In this document: positions 7,580 through 15,369 of the stretch, in pieces
Layout: each line of letters begins with the position of its first letter
How positions within the stretch are numbered: the stretch's first letter is position 1
Assembly: GCA_964541525.1 (NCBI GenBank)
Contig: CAZIQF010000008.1
Coordinates: forward strand, 1 to 64,000
From: UBA1737 sp964541525
Lineage (GTDB): Bacteria; Bacillota_I; Bacilli_A; ML615J-28; CAG-313
Length of the DNA stretch: 64,000 nt
Direction of reading: 5' to 3'
Position numbers and translations under genes: made by a program
Notes under the pieces: model-generated
What the model was told of the DNA's origin: nothing
Database searches by the model: none
What the model saw: the letters and a program-made list of their open reading frames with translations, nothing else

Positions 7580-7855
7580 ATGACGACCAACAACACCACC
7601 AGCCCGGAAACCCTGTACAACATCGCCCCAGAGGGCAAAGCGCAGCTATACACCGCTGCGGAGATCAGAGCCGCAGCAGCGGACGGCCTGCAGATCTGGC
7701 TTGACGTGGGCCGCCGCTGGCCCCGCGTCCCGTGCCGCATGGCCGCCACCGTGCGCGGATGGGTAACGGCAGCAGGGGAACACGGCGCAATATATCAAGC
7801 ATGGGCCGGGGACTTCCACGGCAGCCCCAGCCCCGCCGAGATCGTCACCACCTGA
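7580..7855 (+). CDS. Hypothetical protein, 91 aa
   Basis: Start at 7580 after AGGAAGGAGACAAGACACC. The product contains LYTAAEIRAAAADGLQIW and VPCRMAATVRGWVTAA. It is small, Ala-rich and helical, with no recognised domain. Last gene of the short rightward operon. Confidence 0.55.
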   Translation: MTTNNTTSPETLYNIAPEGKAQLYTAAEIRAAAADGLQIWLDVGRRWPRVPCRMAATVRGWVTAAGEHGAIYQAWAGDFHGSPSPAEIVTT

Positions 7856-8504
7856 CCAAGACGGACAACCGAAGAAGCCCAAACCGGCACCGCCAGGACG
7901 GAACCAAAACCGCCCCAGCGGTGCTAATTTTATGCCCGTGCGGATTTTTGACTTTGCCCCCGGAAATATAGAAAACGGACAGAAACGCCCCGCCACGCTT
8001 TCCGGGCGTTGAAGGAATGCCTCGACACCGACCCCCATAGAAAAACGCCGTCAGCAGCCCCGCAGAGGGCAAAGAAGCGGGAAAGAGCAGCGGCAGCACC
8101 TCACGCGTGCGCGCGCGTTAATTCCGGGCGCGGTTGAAAACAGTATAAAACAGTATCATATACAATTACCCCCAGCAGAGCAGAAACGAGCACCAAAAAC
8201 CCCAGCGGGACACCCGAAGCAGGAGAACACCAGAGCAGAACGGAGACCACCAGCCGGAAGCACTGACCGGAAGAAAAGAGCGGCGGCGAGGGGAGGGAAG
8301 GAGAGTCGCCCGGCGGCCTATGTTCCGGGCCGAACAGCGAACAGACGGCGACCGGCAGCGGCGGCGATGCCCGGCCTCCATGCCGTGACCATCCAGCAGA
8401 CGGCAGCAGGACCGAGCCGAAACAGCCAAAGACGGAAAATTTCACCAAATCAGGGCGCGAAAGTGGGCGAAATGAATTAGAACTTGCAAAAATCGGAACA
8501 TTTG

Positions 8505-8529
8505 TTTACATATTAGGGCAATATGTAAA
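8505..8529. repeat. Perfect 10-bp-stem palindrome with AGGGC loop
   Basis: TTTACATATT and AATATGTAAA flank AGGGC. It lies in an AT-rich island within a very GC-rich non-coding stretch. Candidate protein-binding site or origin-type hairpin. Confidence 0.7.
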
Positions 8530-8786
8530 GGAATGTGCCCTTGCGGCGGGCGTATTCCTTGCAAAATCCGGCGGAAATGACCACCACCGGCAGCACCTGG
8601 ACACCCTAGGACGGCAACCAGGGGGGGGAGGTTTACAAATCGGAAGGGCAAAACCTTTTCTCCCTGCTACGCAACTCTCCCCCCCGCCTAAATGTTCTCC
8701 ATACCGGCTCTAACCCTCGAACTATCTCGTTATCTTCTCCCCGCCTCCATGTTCCCCTCTCCGGCACACCAATCCGCGTTTCTCAA

Positions 8787-8804
8787 GCAAGTTACCGGCA
8801 AGTT
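8787..8804 (+). repeat. 18-bp direct repeat, copy A (GCAAGTTACCGGCAAGTT)
   Basis: Matches the copy at 9048-9065 at 16 of 18 positions. Each copy itself contains GCAAGT twice, so the unit looks iteron-like. Confidence 0.6.
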
Positions 8805-8961
8805 GGGGGTAGGGGGGGGTGGTTTTGAAACCGGGTCGAAAAAACGAAACGGTCAAAAGGCCGAGGGCGAAAAATAAAAATTTCGGCGGGCGCAAGCGCC
8901 ATATATGTGAGGGGAAGGTACGGCTTTTGTGCGGCGCGGGTGCGAAGGTGCCGGAAACGTG

Positions 8962-8980
8962 TTGACACGGGTGGTATATA
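8962..8980 (+). promoter_or_regulatory. Composite motif TTGACACGG-N4-TATATA, copy 4
   Basis: The TTGACACGG core with TATATA at the same spacing as other copies; it lacks the TTCCC prefix. It lies 40 nt upstream of copy 5 and reads toward the MT-A70 gene. Confidence 0.5.
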
Positions 8981-9001
8981 GGGGTGAAAAAGTTTTTATG
9001 C

Positions 9002-9025
9002 TTCCCTTGACACGGCGATTAGACT
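9002..9025 (+). promoter_or_regulatory. Composite motif TTCCCTTGACACGG-N4-TAGACT, copy 5
   Basis: Full 14-nt core, plus orientation, 63 nt before the MT-A70 start. It links the accessory operon starting at 9088 to the leftward module that carries copies 1-3. Confidence 0.55.
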
Positions 9026-9047
9026 ACCGGTTGCCAAAGGGTCGGGA

Positions 9048-9065
9048 GCAAGTGGCCGGCAAGTT
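9048..9065 (+). repeat. 18-bp direct repeat, copy B (GCAAGTGGCCGGCAAGTT)
   Basis: Second copy of the iteron-like repeat at 8787-8804, just before the MT-A70 gene. Confidence 0.6.
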
Positions 9066-9087
9066 AGATCGAGGGAGTGTTTTGGAC

Positions 9088-9633
9088 ATGGTGGTAGACA
9101 TTTTCGGGGCTGATAAGAAGTACAGCGTGATCTACGCGGATCCTCCGTGGACGTACAAACCCTATTCCGGGAAAGGGAAAGAGAAAAGATCGGCAGAGAA
9201 CCACTATGCCTGCATGAAGAAAGAGGACATACAGGCGCTGCCGGTGCAGGGCATAGCGGCAAAGGACTGCGTACTGTTTCTGTGGGTGACTATGCCGTGT
9301 TTGGAGGAAGGCTTGGAGCTGATCCGTAAGTGGGGCTTTACCTACAAGACCTGTGCGTTTACATGGGTAAAGCAAAACAGGAAGTCGGACGGGCTGTTTT
9401 GGGGTCTTGGGTTCTGGACCCGGGCCAACACGGAGCTGTGTCTGCTGGCGACAAGGGGCAAGCCGAAGCGCGTGAACAAGGGCGTACACAGTGTGGTGCT
9501 GAGCCACGTGCGGGAGCACAGCAGAAAGCCGGATGAGGTGAGAGACCGGATCGTGGAACTGATGGGAGATATACCCCGCATTGAACTGTTTGCCCGCCAA
9601 CAGGTGGACGGCTGGGACTGCTGGGGTGACTAG
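9088..9633 (+). CDS. MT-A70 family adenine N6-methyltransferase, 181 aa
   Basis: Start at 9088 after GAGGGAG; the frame is open upstream but runs through motif copy 5. KYSVIYADPPWTY (about residues 11-23) carries the DPPW catalytic motif of the MT-A70/Ime4-like class, followed by the AENHYACM and LFLWVTMPCLEEG segments and GFWTRANTELCLLATRG. This class methylates the N6 of adenine in DNA or RNA; phage versions are thought to protect DNA from host restriction. First gene of the rightward accessory operon. Confidence 0.9.
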   Translation: MVVDIFGADKKYSVIYADPPWTYKPYSGKGKEKRSAENHYACMKKEDIQALPVQGIAAKDCVLFLWVTMPCLEEGLELIRKWGFTYKTCAFTWVKQNRKSDGLFWGLGFWTRANTELCLLATRGKPKRVNKGVHSVVLSHVREHSRKPDEVRDRIVELMGDIPRIELFARQQVDGWDCWGD

Positions 9634-9654
9634 GTATAAGTGAAGGTGATTTCA

Positions 9655-9924
9655 ATGACTATGAACCGAAGAGAAGTTTTGCATGATACGGATTGCGCGG
9701 ATTGCCTATGCCGCGTCTGCGCCAAGAACTCCGTAAACGATGCGCATAACCCGGCTGCGCCCTATAAGGACTGCGGGTGTGACAACTGCGGCATTGGAAG
9801 CCTGCTTGTAGAGACCACGGAGGATTGCAGGGACTTTGCTCCAGACTGCGATGACTGCGAGGAAAAAGAGTGTGACGGCGATGTGTGCCGAAGAACTGAA
9901 TGGATGAAAGGAGAACTGACATGA
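9655..9924 (+). CDS. Cys-rich small protein, 89 aa
   Basis: Start at 9655 after GAAGGTGATTTCA; an in-frame GTG at 9640 is less well placed. The product has about a dozen cysteines in CxxC-like groups (CADCLCRVC, CGCDNCG, CDDCEEKEC), pointing to two or three metal sites. The stop overlaps the ASCH gene start (ATGA). Function unknown. Confidence 0.7.
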   Translation: MTMNRREVLHDTDCADCLCRVCAKNSVNDAHNPAAPYKDCGCDNCGIGSLLVETTEDCRDFAPDCDDCEEKECDGDVCRRTEWMKGELT

Positions 9925-10535
9925 GCAAGGCCGTGATGATAAGCATTCGTCCCAAGTGGTGCGAGAAGATTTGCAACGGCGAAAAGACTATCGAGGTGCG
10001 AAAGACCCGCCCGAAGCTGCAAACGCCGTTTAAGTGCTACATTTATTGCACGAAAGGACAGGAACGGCTTGTCGCAATATTGAAAGATGGGGATGAAAAC
10101 TACGGGGAAATATATCACGGGAAACCTGTATTCATCAAAACGAGCGTTCCGTCTGTATGCGATATGTATGGAAAGCGGAAAATGGTCATTGGCGAGTTTA
10201 CCTGCGACCGCATTTACGAGCTGGAAACAAAAGCACCCGGCGGCAGCTACTATGTCAAAGGTGAGGGTCAGCCGACAACAAACGATGTGGCGCGGCAGTC
10301 GTGCCTTACCCTCAAAGATATGCACGAGTATCTGCAATCGAAGGTCGGTTATGGCTGGCACATCTCCAATCTGAAAATCTACGATAAGCCGAAGGAGCTG
10401 GGTGAGTTCAAGGGTCTGTGCAAGGTCGATGCGGACTGCTGTGCCTGTCCTTATTACAACTACACCAAGATGGATTGTGACGGGCGTAAAATCAAGCGCC
10501 CGCCCCAGAGTTGGTTCTATGTGGAGGTGCTGTGA
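9921..10535 (+). CDS. ASCH-domain protein, 204 aa
   Basis: ATG at 9921 with GAAAGGAGAACTGAC upstream. VMISIRPKWCEKICNGEKT and IEVRKTRPK (residues about 5-32) are the typical start of the ASCH/PUA-like fold, which binds RNA or modified nucleotides. A CPYYNYTKMDC element lies near the C-terminus. ASCH proteins are frequent in phages; a role in sensing or handling modified bases fits the methyltransferase neighbours but is inference. Confidence 0.8.
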   Translation: MSKAVMISIRPKWCEKICNGEKTIEVRKTRPKLQTPFKCYIYCTKGQERLVAILKDGDENYGEIYHGKPVFIKTSVPSVCDMYGKRKMVIGEFTCDRIYELETKAPGGSYYVKGEGQPTTNDVARQSCLTLKDMHEYLQSKVGYGWHISNLKIYDKPKELGEFKGLCKVDADCCACPYYNYTKMDCDGRKIKRPPQSWFYVEVL

Positions 10536-10536
10536 C

Positions 10537-10845
10537 ATGGAAGCGAAGCGAGCTATCGAGATCCTTGATCCCGAACACCGAGAACATTATGACAGCATCG
10601 AGCCGGTAAATGAAGCCTGCCGGATGGGTATGGAGGCGCTTCGAGAACTGGAGGCCTATAAGAAAGCCGTATCTATGATGGCACAGTACATCGTGGAGGT
10701 TGGCTTGGTGGATGTGCATTTGTGCGATGAAATCCCCAATGACATCCACCAGAAGCACCAACCTCTGAATGACGGCAATTATACCAACGGACCCTGTATC
10801 GAGTGTGTGGCGGAGTATTACCTCCGAAAAGCACACGAGGCGTAA
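10537..10845 (+). CDS. Hypothetical phage protein, 102 aa
   Basis: ATG at 10537 immediately after the ASCH gene, with GGAGGTGCTGTGAC as ribosome binding site. The product starts MEAKRAIEILDPEHREHY and contains EPVNEACRMGMEALRELEAY, a helical pattern common in Firmicutes phage early operons, and a C-terminal GPCIECVAEYYLRKA. No known function. Confidence 0.75.
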   Translation: MEAKRAIEILDPEHREHYDSIEPVNEACRMGMEALRELEAYKKAVSMMAQYIVEVGLVDVHLCDEIPNDIHQKHQPLNDGNYTNGPCIECVAEYYLRKAHEA

Positions 10846-10858
10846 AGGAGGAACAGAC

Positions 10859-11383
10859 ATGAGCATTGAGGTATGCCCTATGACGCTCAAGGAGGCGAAC
10901 GCCTTTGTGGAACAGCACCACCGGCATCATAAGCCTGTGGTGGGGCACAAGTTCTCTATCGGCTGCACGGATGGAAAGGAAATCGTAGGAGTTGCCATTG
11001 TGGGCAGACCGGTGAGCCGGCATCTGGACGACGGCTGGACGCTGGAGGTCAACCGACTATGCACAGACGGCACCCACAACGCCTGCTCTATGCTGTACGC
11101 CGCCGCATGGCGAGCGGCAAGGGCGATGGGCTATAAGCGGCTTGTGACCTACATACTGGACAGCGAAAGCGGGGTCAGTCTGCGGGCCGCCGGGTGGAAG
11201 TGCATCGGGCAAGCTGGCGGTCTCAGATGGACCGGAAAGCGCAGGCCGGAGGTGGATTTATACCCGGCACAGATGAAAATTCGGTGGGAGAAGGAGGAGA
11301 ACGATGGAACGACTGACGAAGCGCGACACCGATGGACAGGCAATGATGGACTGCCAGAAGTGCGAAGCGGATTGGACGGGTAA
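10859..11383 (+). CDS. XF1762-family protein, copy 1, 174 aa
   Basis: ATG at 10859 after AAAGGAGGAACAGAC. Contains EANAFVEQHHRHHKPVVGHK, GVAIVGRPVSRHLDDG and EVNRLCTDGT, typical of the XF1762 phage family, which resembles GNAT-like folds. The last 25 or so residues overlap the next gene in another frame and differ from copy 2 at 30961, so the conserved part ends near residue 145. Role not established. Confidence 0.8.
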   Translation: MSIEVCPMTLKEANAFVEQHHRHHKPVVGHKFSIGCTDGKEIVGVAIVGRPVSRHLDDGWTLEVNRLCTDGTHNACSMLYAAAWRAARAMGYKRLVTYILDSESGVSLRAAGWKCIGQAGGLRWTGKRRPEVDLYPAQMKIRWEKEENDGTTDEARHRWTGNDGLPEVRSGLDG

Positions 11384-11828
11384 GCATGGTAAGCCGATGG
11401 TCGACTGCACTGCGCTGTATTGCCGCAATCGCCTCAAGGATCGCCTTGCCGCCTACGAGGACATGGTGATGACGCCGGAGGAAATCGACATGGATCACGA
11501 AGCCGAAGAGACGCTTCGCCAACTGTGCCGAGGCTGCGATCTTGACCGGTTGGAGAAACTGGCCGAGGCCGATAAGGACGGGCGCGTGGTGGTGCCGCCT
11601 TGCAAGGTAGGCGATAAGCTTTACGAAGTAACGGGTCGAAAAACGATCAGTGTGTATAAAGTTAAAGCCATCCGCGTGGAATTGTTCGGCTTGTTTATCG
11701 AGTGGGACATTGTAGAAGGGTTTGTTTGGCAATCGCTGGCAGGTATAAACGCCGGAGAAATCGGTAAGACCGTTTTCCTCACCCGCGAGGAGGCGGAGAA
11801 AGCGCTGAAGGAGGTTGAGCAGAAATGA
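11304..11828 (+). CDS. Hypothetical phage protein, 174 aa
   Basis: ATG at 11304 lies inside the 3' end of the XF1762 gene, after GGAGAAGGAGGAGAACG. Starts MERLTKRDTDGQAMMDC, has a CQKCEAD...C...YCRNRLKDRLAAYED zinc-like N-terminus and a beta-rich C-terminal half (VGDKLYEVTGRKTISVYKVK) ending in a short helix. This architecture is frequent in Firmicutes phage accessory operons. Function unknown. Confidence 0.75.
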   Translation: MERLTKRDTDGQAMMDCQKCEADWTGKHGKPMVDCTALYCRNRLKDRLAAYEDMVMTPEEIDMDHEAEETLRQLCRGCDLDRLEKLAEADKDGRVVVPPCKVGDKLYEVTGRKTISVYKVKAIRVELFGLFIEWDIVEGFVWQSLAGINAGEIGKTVFLTREEAEKALKEVEQK

Positions 11829-12493
11829 TATACACCTTTCATGTGGGAGATTATGTGAGGTTGGAACGTGCCGATGGCACATCCTCCAAGACTCTTACCG
11901 GATATGTGTCGTCTTACCAGAGGCCAGGGCGGTTTCACAGCTTCATTTTCAAGTGGGACGATGGGACGCAGACGGGCTGGAGTGGCAATATAGAGGATCT
12001 GCCGCAGAATTTTACTCGCATTGGCAAGTACGATTTTGCGTGGCTAAGAGCGGTCAGGGATTGCGGATATGCGGAAAAGGATGAGCTCGACAAGATGAGC
12101 TCCACGAAACTGTCGATGATGCCGGAGTACCTGCGCGAGGGAGACTTTGTGGAGACTGTGGATGGCCGGGTGGGGTACATCAAGAGCATCTGCCGGTGTG
12201 AGAAATGCCGGGAGCGTGGGTTCTATGAGCCGATCGTACATTTTACGGACGGTGAGGAGGACTGCATCACCAAGTACGAGGCGGAAAACGGCTTCAAGGG
12301 CTATAAGCGCATCGGGCGGTGGGAGAATGAGAAAGCAGTAGTGCAGAAGCCCAAGGAGATTCTTCACTGCGGGAGCGTGCGTAAGTCCGAAAACGGGACT
12401 ATGAGATACGCGCCAGACACGCAAGTCATGCAGGATAAGATCAACGAACTGGTAGACGCTGTAAATGAACTGCGAAAGGAAAAACAGAAATGA
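11825..12493 (+). CDS. Hypothetical protein, 222 aa
   Basis: Overlaps the previous stop (ATGA). The product begins FHVGDYVRLERADGTSSKTL, a KOW/SH3-like strand pattern, and repeats the theme at about residue 98 (REGDFVETVDGRVGYIKSIC) next to a CRCEKCRERG zinc-like site. The C-terminal 25 residues are coiled coil (NELVDAVNELRKEKQK). Unrecognised family. Confidence 0.65.
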   Translation: MIYTFHVGDYVRLERADGTSSKTLTGYVSSYQRPGRFHSFIFKWDDGTQTGWSGNIEDLPQNFTRIGKYDFAWLRAVRDCGYAEKDELDKMSSTKLSMMPEYLREGDFVETVDGRVGYIKSICRCEKCRERGFYEPIVHFTDGEEDCITKYEAENGFKGYKRIGRWENEKAVVQKPKEILHCGSVRKSENGTMRYAPDTQVMQDKINELVDAVNELRKEKQK

Positions 12494-13065
12494 CGGAACG
12501 AAAGGTGCTGATCGTCCGCGTGAAGGGCGGTATGCAGATAGTGCAGGGCGTAACCAACTATATCATAGAGGGGCTGGTGCGGGGCGTGCTGGTGCTGCCG
12601 GAGGAGGTCATCACGTCCTACGCCATTGAGGAGTTTCCTGCGCTGGGCGTGGAGAATGAGGACACCATCTATACGGTCGTACCAGAGGGCGTACCAGCGA
12701 TAAAAATACTCAACAAGGACGATATACTTCCCATTGGCGCGTTTGTACAGGTGCAGGAGGAAAACGAACAAATCGATGATGGGGAAGCCCCCCCGGCCAC
12801 CACACCGCAGCCGGCGGAACCAGCTACACCATTTAAGCCAAAGGGGGCGATGGCGGAGATCAAACGGGAGGTTTTTATACGGTTGCAAGCCTACCAGCAG
12901 AGAACAAAATTGGGCTGGGCACAGAGAGTGTCCGATGCTACGGGCGGCAAGGTGGCCCCTGACGTGGTGCGGCTTGGCCTGCTGGAGGCGCGGGACATCG
13001 GCGTTGACCGCTGGAAACTCATCGGAAAGGCTCTGGACAAACTGGAGGAGGAAATGGAGAAATGA
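12490..13065 (+). CDS. Two-domain hypothetical protein, 191 aa
   Basis: Overlaps the upstream stop (ATGA). The N-terminal domain (about 1-90) is strand-rich, then a proline/threonine linker (EAPPATTPQPAEPATPF, about 99-115), then a basic C-terminal helical domain (about 120-191) with DATGGKVAPDVVRLGLLEAR that resembles a winged-helix or HTH fold. Possibly a DNA-binding accessory protein. Confidence 0.6.
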   Translation: MTERKVLIVRVKGGMQIVQGVTNYIIEGLVRGVLVLPEEVITSYAIEEFPALGVENEDTIYTVVPEGVPAIKILNKDDILPIGAFVQVQEENEQIDDGEAPPATTPQPAEPATPFKPKGAMAEIKREVFIRLQAYQQRTKLGWAQRVSDATGGKVAPDVVRLGLLEARDIGVDRWKLIGKALDKLEEEMEK

Positions 13066-13430
13066 AAATCTATATAGCAGGACGTATCACAGGCAATCCG
13101 CATTATAAGGCACAGTTCAAGGCTACGGCGGCCATGCTGCAGGAGGCGGGGCACACCGTCCTAAATCCGGCGGAGCTGCCGGAGGGAATGAAGCCAGCAG
13201 ACTATATGCGTATATGCTTTGCTATGCTGGATAGCGCGGATGTGGCGTTTTTTCAGCGCGGATGGGAGATAAGCAAGGGGGCAAAATTGGAGTACGACTA
13301 TGCGAGATACATCGGGAAGGACGTCATTGCCGTTGACCCTCTTTCGCGGGTTGACACTTACGACACCCTCCGCGCTGTAGCTTCCGTTGAGAAAAGGATG
13401 CGTGAAAGGAAAGAACTCCCCAATGGATAA
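13062..13430 (+). CDS. DUF4406 protein (deoxyribosyltransferase-like), 122 aa
   Basis: Starts MKIYIAGRITGNPHYKAQF and contains GHTVLNPAELPEGM and SADVAFFQRGWEISKGAKLE, the signature of DUF4406, related by fold to nucleoside 2-deoxyribosyltransferases. The AGR loop near the N-terminus and the acidic pair in GAKLEYDYA would form the nucleotide pocket. Overlaps neighbours by a few bases within the operon. Substrate unknown. Confidence 0.85.
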   Translation: MKIYIAGRITGNPHYKAQFKATAAMLQEAGHTVLNPAELPEGMKPADYMRICFAMLDSADVAFFQRGWEISKGAKLEYDYARYIGKDVIAVDPLSRVDTYDTLRAVASVEKRMRERKELPNG

Positions 13431-13674
13431 GGCCATCTGGACGGTCCGCACCGCCAAACTGTGCCCCAAGTGCATCAAGGAGATGGAAACGGAGTACATC
13501 GTGTACCTGACGCACGAGCAGCAGAGGAACCCGATGCGGGATAAAGCAATGCGCGGATACTGTGACCGCTGCCATGAGGAAAGCCTCATGCTTCGGATGC
13601 GCCAGTACACCATGAACGGCAGGACACTGCGGGCAAAGGGGCTGGATAAGAAGTGGAGGGAGTACATGGAATGA
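13423..13674 (+). CDS. Small zinc-ribbon-like protein, 83 aa
   Basis: ATG at 13423 after GAAAGGAAAGAACTCCCCA. Contains CPKCIKEME and CDRCHEE, two CxxC pairs about 40 residues apart, and a basic helical end. Its stop overlaps the following methyltransferase start. Function unknown. Confidence 0.65.
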   Translation: MDKAIWTVRTAKLCPKCIKEMETEYIVYLTHEQQRNPMRDKAMRGYCDRCHEESLMLRMRQYTMNGRTLRAKGLDKKWREYME

Positions 13675-14351
13675 GCGCGCAGATCGCATTGAACGTAGAC
13701 TGCATGGAGTATATGCGGACGCTACCGGATAAGGCGTTTGACCTTGCCATCGTAGACCCACCGTATTTTACCGGCCCGGAACGCAGAGGGTATTACGGCT
13801 GCAAGGTCAGCCCCATCGGCGTACACCGGGACTATCCCATATCACCGAAGTGGGACGTGCCAGGCATCGACTACTTTTCCGAGTTGGTGCGCGTAGCGAA
13901 AAAGTATATCGTTTGGGGATGCAACTATTTTGACGTTGTTTTCCCCCCTGGGCGTATTGTCTGGGATAAATGCAACGAAAACAGTTCTTTTTCGGACTGT
14001 GAGATCGCGGCGACGAACTGTCATGACAGCGTTCGCATATTCCGCTATATGTGGAATGGGATGTTTCAAGGGAAAAGCATCACGGACGGCACAACGCAGC
14101 AGGGAAACAAGGCACTGAACGAAAAGAGGATCCATCCCACGCAAAAGCCCGTGGCATTGTACGAGTGGCTGCTGCAGAAGTACGCCAAAGAAGACTGGCG
14201 CATACTGGATACACACTTGGGCAGTGGAAGCAGCAGGATAGCGGCCTACAACCTCGGATTTGAATTTGTGGGGTGCGAGATCGAGCCGACATACTTTCAA
14301 CTGCAAGAACAGCGGTTTGCGGAGCATACGGCACAGGTAAGGATGTGGTAG
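13671..14351 (+). CDS. DPPY-type DNA amino-methyltransferase, 226 aa
   Basis: ATG at 13671 overlaps the upstream stop. The catalytic DPPY motif is near the N-terminus (AIVDPPYFTG, about residues 27-36), and the SAM-binding motif is near the C-terminus (DTHLGSGSSRIAAYNLG, about 182-198), after HPTQKPVALYEWL. This order is that of beta-class N4-cytosine or N6-adenine methyltransferases. No partner endonuclease is visible, so it is an orphan enzyme, probably anti-restriction. Confidence 0.9.
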   Translation: MSAQIALNVDCMEYMRTLPDKAFDLAIVDPPYFTGPERRGYYGCKVSPIGVHRDYPISPKWDVPGIDYFSELVRVAKKYIVWGCNYFDVVFPPGRIVWDKCNENSSFSDCEIAATNCHDSVRIFRYMWNGMFQGKSITDGTTQQGNKALNEKRIHPTQKPVALYEWLLQKYAKEDWRILDTHLGSGSSRIAAYNLGFEFVGCEIEPTYFQLQEQRFAEHTAQVRMW

Positions 14352-14370
14352 AAGTGAGGGAAAATAACGC

Positions 14371-14574
14371 ATGAACCAGTACAACAGAAAACCCAGCGGG
14401 AAACTGGAGGTATGTCCCCGCTGCGGAAGAGACAGCGGGGAGCGCAAAATCGGTATTCATGTACCGGAACGGTACTATGTGCGCTGCGCGAGCTGTGGGT
14501 TCACCTTGTCTGGGTGGAGCCAGAGCGCCGCTACGGCAAGCTGGAACAGACTGAGTAAGAAGGGGAGGACATGA
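14371..14574 (+). CDS. Lar-like restriction-alleviation zinc-ribbon protein, 67 aa
   Basis: Contains VCPRCGRDSGE and VRCASCGFTLSGWSQSAATA followed by SWNRLS. The CxxC...CxxCG...AxxxWN layout fits the Lar family, whose lambda/Rac member relieves type I restriction by modulating EcoK methylation. It follows a methyltransferase gene and precedes a coupled Cys-rich gene. Confidence 0.7.
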   Translation: MNQYNRKPSGKLEVCPRCGRDSGERKIGIHVPERYYVRCASCGFTLSGWSQSAATASWNRLSKKGRT

Positions 14575-14729
14575 AAATCAAATGCTGTGTTGGCTGCAAA
14601 TGGCACGAGGAATGGACTTGGGCGTGCTTCAATGAAGATAGCCCCTATTGCGCCGACTTTGTAAACTGCGGGTGTCCGCTGTATGAGGAGAAGGAAACCA
14701 ATGACAAGAAGGGAACAGATAGTCTATAA
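14571..14729 (+). CDS. Small Cys-rich protein, 52 aa
   Basis: ATG at 14571 overlaps the Lar-like stop (ATGA) and has GAAGGGGAGGAC upstream. Six to seven cysteines (IKCCVGCKWHEEW, then C...C...CGCPLYEE) suggest a small metal-binding fold. Its 3' end overlaps the start of the 3D-domain gene. Function unknown. Confidence 0.65.
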   Translation: MKIKCCVGCKWHEEWTWACFNEDSPYCADFVNCGCPLYEEKETNDKKGTDSL

Positions 14730-15336
14730 AACAATGAGCGAGAACATTGCCCGTGCCGGGGAGTTCGGATTATGCCCCGGACCGTTCGTGGCTATGCGGG
14801 CAGAGTACCGACGTGTGGTGCGGCGGGAACAGACACACTTCCTGCTAGAGTTCATGCTGCTGACGCTACTGATCTTCGCGCTGATCGCCCCGTGGAGAGC
14901 CAGCGCGGACACGCCGCATACCGTCCTGCGGATGGAGTGGGGCGAAGATGTTGACAGCCATGATACAATCGTAGAAGAGGAACCCGATGAGTCGGAACGC
15001 ATACTGGAAGCAGTCAAGGCAAAAAGCAACGTGCTGGAGGACTGCATCATCACCGGCTACTGTGCAGACTGCGTTGAGAAGTACGCGCACATGAACCAGG
15101 ACGAGTTTGGCCGGGTGTTGACCGCCAGCGGCCAGTGGGTATATCCCGGCTCCTGCGTGGCGACCGACCCGGACGTGATACCGACCGGCAGCACAGTCAT
15201 CATCGGAGACAAGACATACATCGCTCTGGACGTGGGCGTAATAGGCAAACACGTTGACATACTGATGACCCATGAGGAGGCCGCCGTGGCGGGTGTCAGA
15301 AGAGAAACGGTGTGGTGGTGTGAGGAACGTGAATAA
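14701..15336 (+). CDS. Membrane-anchored 3D-domain protein, 211 aa
   Basis: Start placed at 14701 because GAGGAGAAGGAAACCA precedes it; the in-frame ATG at 14683 has no site. One membrane helix (FLLEFMLLTLLIFALIAPW, about 50-68) leads to an acidic linker. Then comes a 3D domain: SGQWVYPGSC, DPDVIPTGSTVII, ALDVGVIGKHVDILMT, with the three conserved aspartates. 3D domains have the fold of MltA-type peptidoglycan-cleaving enzymes. Last gene of the accessory operon, with a terminator right after. Confidence 0.8.
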   Translation: MTRREQIVYKTMSENIARAGEFGLCPGPFVAMRAEYRRVVRREQTHFLLEFMLLTLLIFALIAPWRASADTPHTVLRMEWGEDVDSHDTIVEEEPDESERILEAVKAKSNVLEDCIITGYCADCVEKYAHMNQDEFGRVLTASGQWVYPGSCVATDPDVIPTGSTVIIGDKTYIALDVGVIGKHVDILMTHEEAAVAGVRRETVWWCEERE

Positions 15337-15339
15337 AGA

Positions 15340-15369
15340 AAACCAGCTCCGACAACGGGGCTGGTTTTT
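15340..15369 (+). terminator. Terminator of the 9088-15336 operon
   Basis: AAACCAGC...GCTGGTTTTT forms a stem of 8 bp or more followed by a T-run, 4 nt after the 3D gene stop. It separates that operon from the att region. Confidence 0.8.

Larger units (their letters stand above)
7856..9087. other. Non-coding or degenerate stretch with repeats
   Basis: No frame here has both a ribosome binding site and a plausible product. A plus-strand frame is open from about 8264 to 8713 without a start codon and contains LELAKIGTFVYILGQYVK, possibly a gene remnant. The stretch holds a perfect palindrome (8505-8529), an 18-bp direct repeat (8787 and 9048), poly-C and poly-G tracts near 8620-8690 and 8804-8819, and two composite motifs (8962, 9002). 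It looks like a regulatory or replication region rather than genes. Confidence 0.5.

Noticed and set aside
8101..8448. 115-aa minus-strand frame in the gene-free region
   Set aside because: S/P/L-rich composition, no ribosome binding site and no sensible domain; treated as non-coding.
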